Source of the DNA: Hyphomicrobiales bacterium
GTDB taxonomy: Bacteria; Pseudomonadota; Alphaproteobacteria; Rhizobiales; Rhizobiaceae
Length of the DNA stretch: 64,000 bases
Direction of reading: 5' to 3'
Assembly: GCA_900466875.1 (NCBI GenBank)
Contig: UBNQ01000016.1
Span: 62,001-126,000, forward strand
This document shows positions 32,635 to 41,510 of this stretch, one piece after another (within the stretch, counting starts at the first letter, position 1; every line of letters starts with the position of its first letter). The translations under genes were made by a program, and so were the position numbers. The notes under the pieces are model-generated. The model was given only the letters and a program-made list of their open reading frames with translations. It had not been told where the DNA came from and ran no database searches.

Positions 32635-35391
32635 TCAGGCTTCTTGGACTTCTGTGAGAACTAGAGTGAGTGCCGCCTCCGCCATTAGCATATCGCCTTT
32701 AGGCGGCGAGCCGGGAAAGAGCTCCAGTGTTTTCGCTATTCTTTCACGGTCCGCGTCGAGAGTTAGGCGGCTACCGTGCTTCGCAAGGCTGTTTGCGCAC
32801 CTGAGCTGCCATGTGAGAGCGGAATGTAGCTCGGCAGTATGGAAAGCCTCGAGGAGCAACCCTCTCCCGTTTCGATCGCCGCGGTCGAGCAGGATTTCCC
32901 CCTTGAGCCTGACTAGCTCCGCGTTGCACCAACCCGCTTCGCCGGAGAGAGCGAGGTCTATAAGTTCCAACCCAGCCTTCTTCCCGGCGACCGCCACGAC
33001 GTTTTCGAGACGGGGTCCATTTCCGCCATGCCGGAGGCACGCGGCTGCTGCCTCTTGATCGACATGGCTCGCTCCGAGGGCGTACTCGTAGCCCTCGACC
33101 CACTCCTGCCAACGGAAAAGAGAGTGCTTAGTCGATACATCCCTCAAAACGCCCAAAAATCGGTGGCCGAGTTGCAGTTCACCAAGCCCAAAGTAGATCG
33201 GGCAGGCCCCGACGGCGAGGCCGAGACAAGTTGATATGGGATGTTCAACGAGGAGAATATCCGACGTTAGGTCATCGAGGTGTTCAAGTGACGTTTTTAT
33301 GTGGCCTCGGATGTAAGCCGTCTTGGCCATGACCATCAACGACAGTGTCTTCTGCCCAAAATTCGCACCGCTTGTCAGTGTCCCACGAACTGCTTGGCCA
33401 TTTGCCCGTAGCGCACGCGCGGCATACTCATATGCGTCTTCGTGCGCCCCCAGATAGTGGCTGTTGTGGGCCAGGATACGGTTCACAGCCGACTCGGCGG
33501 CCTCGCCCAGGTCTCGCTGCAAGTTCAATGCAACCTCATTAGCGTCTCGATAGCGTCCTTGGGTAGTCAGGATCGCACATACGCCGCTGCCTGCCCTCAG
33601 TAGTCCCGTGGCGTCATCTAACAACCGTGCTGACTGCGCTGCCAGTTCGAACTGACGTCGGGCTTCTGCATCACCATCGACGCTATGCACGTTGTAAGCG
33701 ATCGAGCCATATGCTGACCGCAACTGGGATTCCAGCAAGGCATCAGCCGACGGTTCGAGATCAAGCGCGCGTACGGCCTTCTCGATATGCCGCAACTGCT
33801 CGTTCATCAGTCCTAGTTGGGTCCAAACGATTGCCGAGCTTGCCAGTAGCTCGTGGTAGAGACGGACCTCGCCACACTCGTCGCAGAAAGCTAGAGCGAG
33901 GCGAAGGTCGTGGATCAGTATGCCGAAGCCACTCATCCATTGTGCCGTCGGGAGCTTATCCCATTGGAACTCCGCTTCGCGCATCCGGGTGAGGAGGAGC
34001 GAGGCATGAGCCAGCCGGACCTCGTCCTGTTGTCCGGCCGCCGCCAGTTTGATCGCCGCATACTCTCTCGTGGTCTCGAGGAGACGCAATGCCCGTCCAG
34101 ACTCCGACCGCGCGAGAAGCGATTTGGACTGTAGTCCCCAAATCGCGTCCTCAGCGTCGTCCTTGTCGACAGCCACTCCACAAACTGCAAGCGCGCCTTC
34201 GCGTGAAAACGAGTATGCGAAAACCGATAGTGCCTGCAGAACGGATTTTTCGTTTTCCGTGAGGTAGCCATAGCTCCAGTCGAGCGTTGCCTGCAATGTC
34301 TGCTGTCGGCGAGGGGCCGTGCGTCGGCCCCTTCTCAGGACCATCAACGGTTGGTCCAGCGAGACCAAGAGCTGTTCCAGCCCGAGATCGACGACACGGG
34401 TAGCCGCGAATTCGATGGCAAGGGGGATTCCTTCGAGTTTCCTCACGATCGCACTCACGATATCCAGCTGATCGAATCGAAGCGGAGCAACCATTTCGAA
34501 CGATCGATCCATCCGGTCAATGAATAGTGCCACGGCAGCGCGCTGCATCGCCTGGGCAGAAACTTCACCTTCTTCCGGCACAGCAAGCGACCCGAGGCGT
34601 CTGATGGTTTCAGCGTGGATGGAGAGGGGTTCTCTGCTGGTGGCGAGGACCGTGACATCCGGGCACGCCCGGATGATCGCCTCGATAATCCGGGCAGCGT
34701 CTGCGATCACGTGTTCGCAATTATCGAATAGCAGCAGGGCTTTTCGCTGTGCCAAAGCCGCGATGATGCCAGGGAGCGGGTCGTCTCCGTATACTGAAAG
34801 CCCGAGCAACGAGGCTAGGGTGGGCGCGATCGTGACCATCGATCCGAGGGCAGCCAGATCCAGAAAGTAGACCGCTTCGTACTCATCCTTGAGCAGGTGC
34901 GCCACTTCCACTGCAACAGTGGTCTTCCCGATGCCTCCGGTTCCGACAATCGTCATGACCCGTGAATGTCTGAGATCCAAGCATCTTTCGATAAAGCTCT
35001 CTCTCCCAACGACGACTGTCGCCTTACCTGGCAGGTTGCCCCTGTTCCGGCCCAGCGGTGGAATCGGCTCCTCGGTCGGCCTCGTTTTCAGAACGGTCGC
35101 TGACAGAGTGTATCCGCGACCTGCGACGCTCTGAACGAGTGGGCCCCCGTCCGCGACCGTTAACGCTTTTCTAAGCGCGACAAGATTCACTCTGAGCGAA
35201 TTTTCCGCGGAAGCGCTGTTGGGCCAAACCGCCTCAAGAATTTCGCTCGAGGAAACGATCTCCCCGGACCGCGACGCCAATATGGTTAGGATATCTAAGG
35301 CTCGGGATCCGATCTTCACTGGTTGGCCGCAATGAGCCAGCAATCTGCGGGAGATGTCCAGTTCGAAGTCAAGGAATTGCATAGTCGACAT
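32635..35391 (-). CDS. STAND-type regulator: winged helix, NTPase and TPR-like sensor
   Basis: A 918-residue signalling ATPase. Residues 1-100 form an OmpR-type winged helix (FDFELD..., LEAVWPN, VQSVAGRGYTL). The P-loop GTGGIGKTT is at 150-158, with LLLFDNCEHV as Walker B and LATSREPL as sensor. The remaining ~500 residues are helical and repetitive, as in AfsR/MalT-like regulators where TPR repeats bind the inducer. It diverges from an MBL-fold hydrolase gene. Many alphaproteobacteria have such proteins next to hydrolases; the ligand is unknown. Confidence 0.85.
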   Translation of the reverse strand: MSTMQFLDFELDISRRLLAHCGQPVKIGSRALDILTILASRSGEIVSSSEILEAVWPNSASAENSLRVNLVALRKALTVADGGPLVQSVAGRGYTLSATVLKTRPTEEPIPPLGRNRGNLPGKATVVVGRESFIERCLDLRHSRVMTIVGTGGIGKTTVAVEVAHLLKDEYEAVYFLDLAALGSMVTIAPTLASLLGLSVYGDDPLPGIIAALAQRKALLLFDNCEHVIADAARIIEAIIRACPDVTVLATSREPLSIHAETIRRLGSLAVPEEGEVSAQAMQRAAVALFIDRMDRSFEMVAPLRFDQLDIVSAIVRKLEGIPLAIEFAATRVVDLGLEQLLVSLDQPLMVLRRGRRTAPRRQQTLQATLDWSYGYLTENEKSVLQALSVFAYSFSREGALAVCGVAVDKDDAEDAIWGLQSKSLLARSESGRALRLLETTREYAAIKLAAAGQQDEVRLAHASLLLTRMREAEFQWDKLPTAQWMSGFGILIHDLRLALAFCDECGEVRLYHELLASSAIVWTQLGLMNEQLRHIEKAVRALDLEPSADALLESQLRSAYGSIAYNVHSVDGDAEARRQFELAAQSARLLDDATGLLRAGSGVCAILTTQGRYRDANEVALNLQRDLGEAAESAVNRILAHNSHYLGAHEDAYEYAARALRANGQAVRGTLTSGANFGQKTLSLMVMAKTAYIRGHIKTSLEHLDDLTSDILLVEHPISTCLGLAVGACPIYFGLGELQLGHRFLGVLRDVSTKHSLFRWQEWVEGYEYALGASHVDQEAAAACLRHGGNGPRLENVVAVAGKKAGLELIDLALSGEAGWCNAELVRLKGEILLDRGDRNGRGLLLEAFHTAELHSALTWQLRCANSLAKHGSRLTLDADRERIAKTLELFPGSPPKGDMLMAEAALTLVLTEVQEA

Positions 35392-35563
35392 GAGGATGTC
35401 CCGAAACCTCCTCGATCAGCCCGCAGATGGGGGAAAGCAATCGGGCTAATTTTGCGAAGTCACCTTACCGCTGTGAATGACCCGGATCTACCTAGCCATA
35501 GAGTCAGGTTGAAGGGGTATCGCGGACCGGAATAAGTGGGTCGACGAAAACGGGGGATCGTGC

Positions 35564-36427
35564 ATGCAGATCGGAAGGGCGGAGGTCTTGCGGATCGAGG
35601 AGTACCATGGCCTCGGCTTTCCTCCTAAAGCGTTCCTTCCGGATTGGGATGACCAACTGGTTGAAAAGCACTTGCACTGGATGGTGCCAGGCCACTACGC
35701 GCCTGCTGAAGGTCGGCTTGTTGGATCGATACACAGCTGGCTGATCAAGTTGCCCAATCTCACCGTGCTCGTCGATACGTGCAGCGGAAACCACAAGCAT
35801 CGCCCCGACAGCCCGTTCTTTTCGATGATGAATTCCCGTTACCTCGAGAACCTGGCGGCGGCCGGAGTGGACCCCGACGATATTGATTACGTGTTTTGCA
35901 CGCATCTTCACATCGACCATGCAGGATGGAACACGCGCCTCCTCGACGGGAAATGGGTGCCTACATTCCGCAACGCGAAATATCTCGTATCCCGGACCGA
36001 GTTCGAGAGTTTGGTCGGGGAGGAAATGCTGTCGGGCGACGATATGAATTTGATCGTGGATACAATCCAGCCGATCATCGACAGTGGACAGTGGTTGCCA
36101 ATAGACGCCCCTTTCCAACTCTGTGACGAGCTTCTCATAGAGGCCAGTCCCGGGCACACGCGCGGACACTGCCACCTTACACTTTCCTCGGGCGACGGGA
36201 GAGCAGTGTTTTCCGGTGATGTCGTTCATCACCCGATCCAGATTCACATCCCGAGCTGGAACTCATCTGCATGCTCGGTAACGGAGGCAGCCGTTCCGAC
36301 CCGGATCAAGATGCTTGAGGAATTGAGCGAAATGGGCACTTGGCTCATGCCCGTACATTTCGCGAAGCCCTTTTGCTGCAAGGTCGGAGCGGCACAGGAC
36401 CACGGTTTCATCTGCATCATGGAGTGA
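35564..36427 (+). CDS. MBL-fold metallohydrolase (lactonase-like)
   Basis: A 287-residue zinc hydrolase. Metal ligands are visible: THLHIDHAGW (the HxHxDH motif), SPGHTRGH, SGDVVHHP and PVHFAKP. This layout is close to AHL-lactonase-like and other MBL-fold esterases. No signal peptide. A GGGGGA site lies about 8 bases before ATG 35564. It is divergent from the STAND regulator, which may control it. Substrate unproved; a lactone is one option. Confidence 0.85.
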   Translation: MQIGRAEVLRIEEYHGLGFPPKAFLPDWDDQLVEKHLHWMVPGHYAPAEGRLVGSIHSWLIKLPNLTVLVDTCSGNHKHRPDSPFFSMMNSRYLENLAAAGVDPDDIDYVFCTHLHIDHAGWNTRLLDGKWVPTFRNAKYLVSRTEFESLVGEEMLSGDDMNLIVDTIQPIIDSGQWLPIDAPFQLCDELLIEASPGHTRGHCHLTLSSGDGRAVFSGDVVHHPIQIHIPSWNSSACSVTEAAVPTRIKMLEELSEMGTWLMPVHFAKPFCCKVGAAQDHGFICIME

Positions 36428-36566
36428 TGACATGGGCGTGGGTGAAGGCAGGGAAGAAATTTGATCTGTCGAACCGCAGGACTGCGCGGATACCCCTCTT
36501 TCGAGGCTTATCATTCCCGCGCCGGGATGTTCGTTTGTTGCGATCTAGTCGGCGATAAAGGATTTC

Positions 36567-37100
36567 ATGCGAAGATTTGACTCAAGACGGCTTGGCAGCT
36601 CGCAAGGGAACCCGGTCGAGTACGGTGTCTACATGTGGGATGCCGCCGCGGACGTTTTTAGAATGGACGCGACCCTGTGTCGATTTCTCGGATTACCCGA
36701 TGCACTAGGCGTCGAGGGAATCTCACTTTGCCACGTTATCGATCTGATCCACGGGGCGGACAGCGCCGCATTTTCAGATGCAATTGAATCTTCTGCGCGA
36801 ACTGGATCGCCATTCAGGCAAGCTTTCCGGATTAGGGCGTCTGGTGAGCGTTCAGAAAAACTGCAAGCAATCGGCCACTCCTTTTTTGGTGCCGGACGTG
36901 AGCCAGGTGTCTGTACCGGGCTGGTCTTCCGGATGACTAGAGGCATGAAGTCAGTCGAGGCAGAGCTCACCGACCGTTGTATCGCAGCTTACGAATCCGC
37001 AAAGAACAGTAATTCGGCGATGGTCCAGTATCTGATCTCCATGGCGCTGATCGAACTCGGTTACCAGATCGCGGGGTTCGAGCCGGGGAAGGCGCAGTAG
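36567..37100 (+). CDS. PAS-domain protein without output domain
   Basis: A 177-residue protein with a single PAS fold: VEYGVYMWDAAADVFRMDATLCRFLG, then VIDLIHGADSAAFSDAI and FRQAFRIRASGERSEKLQAIGHSFF. After residue 130 a helical tail follows, with no kinase or effector domain. Such stand-alone PAS proteins may pass signals to separate kinases. AAGGA precedes the ATG. It ends at a strong bidirectional terminator. Confidence 0.7.
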   Translation: MRRFDSRRLGSSQGNPVEYGVYMWDAAADVFRMDATLCRFLGLPDALGVEGISLCHVIDLIHGADSAAFSDAIESSARTGSPFRQAFRIRASGERSEKLQAIGHSFFGAGREPGVCTGLVFRMTRGMKSVEAELTDRCIAAYESAKNSNSAMVQYLISMALIELGYQIAGFEPGKAQ

Positions 37101-37112
37101 CTTGGCGAAAGC

Positions 37113-37152
37113 GCCATCGCAGACACACCGCACCCGGCGTGTCTGCGATGGC
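37113..37152. terminator. Bidirectional hairpin terminator between convergent genes
   Basis: A perfect 14-bp stem pairs 37113-37126 with 37139-37152 around a 12-base loop. It sits between the PAS gene (plus) and the hydrolase gene (minus), which converge here. Confidence 0.8.
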
Positions 37153-37161
37153 ATTATGGCG

Positions 37162-38142
37162 TCAGCCTTTCACGAAGGCGAGGAGGTCCGGGTTGATGAC
37201 GTCGGCGTGCGTCGTCAACATGCCGTGCGGATAACCCGGATAGACTTTGAGGGTGCCGTTCTTGAGCAGCTTCACGGACAGCCGGGCCGCGTCGTCGATC
37301 GGGACGATCTGATCGTCGTCGCCGTGCATGACCAGCGTCGGCACCGTGATCTTCTTGAGGTCTTCGGTCTGGTCCGTCTCGGAGAAGGCCTTGATGCCAT
37401 CGTAGTGCGCTTTCGCACCGCCGATCATGCCCTGCCGCCACCAATTCTGGATCACGCCCGGATAGACCTTCGCTCCCTCGCGGTTGAAGCCGTAGAACGG
37501 GCCGGAGGCAACGTCGAGATAGAATTGGGCGCGGTTGGCGGCGAGACCGTTGCGGAGACCGTCGAAGACTTCGATCGGGAGGCCGCCAGGATTTGACTCG
37601 GTCTTGACCATCAGCGGAGGAATGGCACTGACGAGTACCGCCTTAGCGACGCGTTTCTGCGGCTCGCCATATTTGGCGACGTAACGCGCTACTTCGCCGC
37701 CGCCCGTGGAATGGCCGATGTGAACCGCGTTCTTGAGGTTCAGATGTTCGTACACAGCATTGGCATCTGCCGCATACTGCTCGATAGTGTGGCCGTCGGC
37801 GACCTGCGATGAACGGCCATGACCGCGACGGTCATGGGCGATTACGCGATAGCCATGCTGCACGAAGAACAGCATTTGGGTGTCCCAGTCGTCCGACGAC
37901 AGCGGCCACCCATGGTGGAAGACGATCGGTTGTGCATCCTTGGGACCCCAGTCCTTATAGTAAAGTTCGACGCCGTCTTTCGTCTTGACGAATGCTTCGG
38001 TCATTTCGAATTCTCCTTCGATATCTTCTTTGCGTTTCTGGTTGGCTGCATCGGCTACGGGGACAAACATGGAAAAAGAGACGGCTGCCCCTGCAATGAG
38101 TGTCTGTCGGCGAGAAAGGTCGTAGGTCACAAGGCGCTCCAT
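37162..38142 (-). CDS. Exported chloroperoxidase-type alpha/beta hydrolase (Tat-like signal)
   Basis: A 326-residue protein. The start [17 protein letters not shown] holds a twin-arginine-like motif followed by a hydrophobic stretch ending in VADA. The hydrolase domain has [22 protein letters not shown], the elbow IGHSTGGGE and the late acid/His in HGDDDQIVP and YPHGM. This matches non-haem chloroperoxidase-like esterases. ATG 38142 gives the complete signal. A TACAATAATCC element lies 55 bp upstream. Confidence 0.87.
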   Translation of the reverse strand: MERLVTYDLSRRQTLIAGAAVSFSMFVPVADAANQKRKEDIEGEFEMTEAFVKTKDGVELYYKDWGPKDAQPIVFHHGWPLSSDDWDTQMLFFVQHGYRVIAHDRRGHGRSSQVADGHTIEQYAADANAVYEHLNLKNAVHIGHSTGGGEVARYVAKYGEPQKRVAKAVLVSAIPPLMVKTESNPGGLPIEVFDGLRNGLAANRAQFYLDVASGPFYGFNREGAKVYPGVIQNWWRQGMIGGAKAHYDGIKAFSETDQTEDLKKITVPTLVMHGDDDQIVPIDDAARLSVKLLKNGTLKVYPGYPHGMLTTHADVINPDLLAFVKG

Positions 38143-38191
38143 CGTTCGAGCCGGGTCGTGGCTTGAAGGGAACTTAGAGGGGTATCTGAAC

Positions 38192-38211
38192 GGATTATTG
38201 TAGGATCGGGT
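38192..38211 (-). promoter_or_regulatory. TACAATAAT element before the exported hydrolase
   Basis: On the minus strand the sequence is CCCGATCCTACAATAATCC, core 38197-38202, 55 bp before ATG 38142. GATCCT-x-CAATAA also occurs at 48791 before the kefF-like gene. Confidence 0.5.
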
Positions 38212-38499
38212 ACTACCCGGCATGACAGACGAGAACCCAATCTCGCAGGCTGCGGTTGCCGATCCTGCATGAAGATCAACGGCCTCCCACCGCGATCCGT
38301 CAGTTCCGCGGCTTCATTAGACACGTCGAAAGCGCCACCATTTCCAGTGCTGGAAATGCGTCGTCGCGATCGACGAAGAGCCAGATTAACAGCCGAGTCG
38401 CCCTTCCAAGGTGGAATCGTTCAATATACCCGCTACGCCCGCCGGTAGCTTCCAGGCTGGCCTTCGACTTGAAGCCGGGGCCGATCATTTTGCGGTCCT

Positions 38500-40242
38500 G
38501 TGGGTTTCCCGCGCGACCAAAATAGACTGGAGAGGCGGGTCGTCGTGGGAATTGCCCATTGGAAGCTGAATAGAGCAGGCGCTCGGCCCGACACCGTCGT
38601 TTCCAGGCAGCACTTTTACCAGGACGACGAGCACTTCGAGTATCCCGAAGGACAACGCCCTGCGCTCCCCGGCGCTCCCGGATTTCCGGACCATCCAACC
38701 GGACGGCGCATCGTCTATGCGATCACCTCAGTTCTCGTCGGAATTACCGGAGCATTGGGTAACGCGGTCGTCGCGGCTAACCTGCCCTTCCTTCAAGGCT
38801 CGCTGGGACTGGATATCAGCGAGGTCGCGTGGCTTCCGGCAGCATACCTGGTAACCAACGCCGTCACGGGCTGCGTGTTGGTTAAGTATCGCCAGGAATT
38901 CGGAGTGCGGTCCTTCTGCATGATATTCCTGACATTGCAGGCCCTGCTTATTACCTCCCACCTTTTCGTGCAGGGCCTCGCAGGTGCTATCTTGGTCCGA
39001 GCTGCTAGCGGGATATCGGCGTCGGCGCTGACGACACTCGGCGTCTTCTACATGATCCAGGCCTTCACCGCTAAACACAGGCTGAGGGCGGTATGTCTCG
39101 GGCTGGGGACACCGCAGCTCTCCCTCCCGTTAGCCTGGCTTATGCCCAAGGACCTCTTGGCCCTGGGGAACTGGAACGGGCTCTACCTGCTGGAACTCGG
39201 ACTGTCCCTCGTCATTCTCGGTATCGTATCGATCGTCCGCCTGCCTCCGAGCGTCAGGTCAAAGACCTTCGAGCCGCTCGACGCCCTCAGCTTCTCGCTC
39301 TACGCCGTCGGCTTCGTCATGTTCGGTTCGGCGATGGGGCTCGGGAGCTATCTCTGGTGGACCAACGTCTCCTGGATCGGATGGTCGTTAGCGGCCTGTA
39401 TCCCGTGTTTCGCGCTGTTCGCCTGGATTGAAACCAACCGAAAACGCCCTCTCATCGACATGAAGTGGCTCTCGGGTGGGGCTTTTCTCCGGTTGGCGGC
39501 GTTCGCGGTGCTCTGCAGGTTCCTACAGTCCGAGCAGACCGTCGGTGTCACGACGATGCTGCGCGATTTCGGCCTGACAAACGACGATATCCGGCCGCTC
39601 ACGATCGCGATTCTTCTCGGCTCCATTCTCGGGCTCGGGATGGCCGCGCTTACAGTATCGCCCACTCGGCTTCCCTACATGGTCCTGGCTTCACTGATGC
39701 TAGTCGCCGTCGCGTCTTACATCGACACCGGGGCGAGCGTCTCCACACGCGTACCGGAACTGCTTGTCAGCCAACCGCTTGTGGCATTCGCGGGGACGCT
39801 TTTCATCGGTCCGCTGTTCATCTTCGGGCTTGGAAGGGTTCTCGCCGAGGGCGGAGTGCGGATGACCAGCTTCATCGCACTCTTCAACGCCACCCAATCG
39901 GTAGGAACCCTCACTGGAAACGCGTTTACCCAGACCTTTCTGTTCCACGCCCAGCAGTATCACCTCAGGACTTACGCGGCGCAGGCGGAAACGTCCGCGC
40001 CGGATGTCGCCGCGCTGATCGCCTCGCTCTCCGCGCGATACGCCCCGGTCATAGCAGATCCCGTCGCAAGGTCCGCCGAAGGCGTCGCCACGCTATCGCA
40101 GCAGATATCACTTCAATCTCGTGTCGCGGGATACATCGACGTTTTCACAGCTATTTCATTGGCCGCATCGGCCGGAGCGGCCGCGCTCGTCGGGGTCATC
40201 TCCATCAATCTCATCAAGCAATATCGGAGCAAGCAACCATGA
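38500..40242 (+). CDS. DHA2-type MFS efflux transporter (EmrB-like)
   Basis: A drug-efflux permease of up to 580 residues with about 14 TM segments. Recognisable blocks are GITGALGNAVVAANLPFLQG, SEVAWLPAAYLVTNAV, YMIQAFTAKHRLRAVCLGLG and a late FIALFNATQSVGTLTGNAF. The first ~70 residues are soluble and poorly supported, so the true start may lie downstream of 38500. It overlaps the membrane-fusion gene by 4 bases; together they make an EmrAB-type pump, with the outer-membrane channel encoded elsewhere. Confidence 0.85.
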   Translation: MGFPRDQNRLERRVVVGIAHWKLNRAGARPDTVVSRQHFYQDDEHFEYPEGQRPALPGAPGFPDHPTGRRIVYAITSVLVGITGALGNAVVAANLPFLQGSLGLDISEVAWLPAAYLVTNAVTGCVLVKYRQEFGVRSFCMIFLTLQALLITSHLFVQGLAGAILVRAASGISASALTTLGVFYMIQAFTAKHRLRAVCLGLGTPQLSLPLAWLMPKDLLALGNWNGLYLLELGLSLVILGIVSIVRLPPSVRSKTFEPLDALSFSLYAVGFVMFGSAMGLGSYLWWTNVSWIGWSLAACIPCFALFAWIETNRKRPLIDMKWLSGGAFLRLAAFAVLCRFLQSEQTVGVTTMLRDFGLTNDDIRPLTIAILLGSILGLGMAALTVSPTRLPYMVLASLMLVAVASYIDTGASVSTRVPELLVSQPLVAFAGTLFIGPLFIFGLGRVLAEGGVRMTSFIALFNATQSVGTLTGNAFTQTFLFHAQQYHLRTYAAQAETSAPDVAALIASLSARYAPVIADPVARSAEGVATLSQQISLQSRVAGYIDVFTAISLAASAGAAALVGVISINLIKQYRSKQP

Positions 40243-41381
40243 ACGCGGTTACCCCGATCCCCGCCGCGACGACCCCAGCCGTGGTCGACCAACCCCAGGC
40301 GACGGCATCGCCGTGGCAGCCCAAGATCAGCAGCGTGCTGACAAGGGTCTTTGCGGCGAGCCTCATGGCCGCGGGCGTGGCCGTTATTCTGGCGACTTGG
40401 CAATTGCCCCCTTTCTCGACGGCTGTCGTCAAGACCGACAACGCCTATGTCCGAGGCTGGACGACGGTCATAAGCCCTCAGGTGACGGGATACATCCAGG
40501 AGATCGGAGTGAAGGATTACGCCGACATCAGACAGGGAGATCTGCTGTTGCGCATCGACGATCGCATCTATCGGGCACAGGTGGCGGCGGCCCGCGCCGA
40601 TCTCGACATCGCGGTGTCAAACCTCGCGAACAACCAGCAGGCTATTGCGCAACGACAGCTGGACATCCTGACGGCTAACTCCAAGATCGTCAGCGCGAAC
40701 GCACAACTCGTGAAGGCAGAGGCCGACTTCAGGAGGGCGACCCATTTGGCGACGCAGGGTTCTGGCCCGGTGAGCGCTGAAGACGCCACACGTGCGGCGA
40801 AAGACGTCGCGTCCGCCGATGTGCAGGAGGCAAACGCGGGTCGCGGCAGTGCCGAGCAGGCTCTCAAGGCGGCGACCGTCAACGAGCGGTCGCTCAAGGC
40901 CGATGTGGAAAGCGCCCAGGCGAAGCTCCAGCTCGCCGAAATCAATCTCGGTTATACGGTCGTGACGGCTCCCGAGGACGGGAAGCTGAGCGACGTGACC
41001 GTAAGGCGAGGGCAATTCGTCACGAGCGGCACCCAGCTGATGTTCCTTGTTCCAAAGACTCGCTGGGTGGTCGCCAATTTCAAAGAAGCGCAATCGGGAG
41101 AGATCCGCCCCGGACAACGTGCATGGTTTTTTGTCGATGCACTCGGTGGCGCGCGCTTCGAGGGCTCTGTCGAGGAAATCTCGCCGGCGGCCGGTTCCGA
41201 GTTTTCCGTCCTCCGCACCGACAACGCGATTGGCAATTTCACCAAGATCCCGCAGCGTATCGCGGTGCGCATAAAAATCGACCCGAGCCAACCCGATCTC
41301 GGCAGGCTCGGGCCTGGAATGTCCGTAGAGGCGCACGTCGATACGAGCCGCCAGAGCTCGACGAAAGCGGCGAGTGATTGA
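40239..41381 (+). CDS. EmrA/HlyD-type membrane fusion protein
   Basis: A 380-residue adaptor. One TM segment near residues 34-54 (VFAASLMAAGVAVILATW), then TDNAYVRGWTTVISPQVTGYI, coiled-coil hairpin (about 110-210), and the second lipoyl half LGYTVVTAPEDGKLSDVTVR. The beta-barrel ends with GPGMSVEAHVDTS. ATG 40239 overlaps the MFS stop as ATGA. It is the periplasmic partner of the DHA2 pump. Confidence 0.9.
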   Translation: MNAVTPIPAATTPAVVDQPQATASPWQPKISSVLTRVFAASLMAAGVAVILATWQLPPFSTAVVKTDNAYVRGWTTVISPQVTGYIQEIGVKDYADIRQGDLLLRIDDRIYRAQVAAARADLDIAVSNLANNQQAIAQRQLDILTANSKIVSANAQLVKAEADFRRATHLATQGSGPVSAEDATRAAKDVASADVQEANAGRGSAEQALKAATVNERSLKADVESAQAKLQLAEINLGYTVVTAPEDGKLSDVTVRRGQFVTSGTQLMFLVPKTRWVVANFKEAQSGEIRPGQRAWFFVDALGGARFEGSVEEISPAAGSEFSVLRTDNAIGNFTKIPQRIAVRIKIDPSQPDLGRLGPGMSVEAHVDTSRQSSTKAASD

Positions 41382-41510
41382 AATCGCGGTCTCCGACGGG
41401 CCGTGAGGGCCGCACGCGCGAAAGATCCTGTCTTCCGCGCGGCCGTATCGGCGATTGTGTCGACCCGCATCATTTTCGTTCGCGGACGCCACCGATCCCG
41501 AAAGCAGGTC

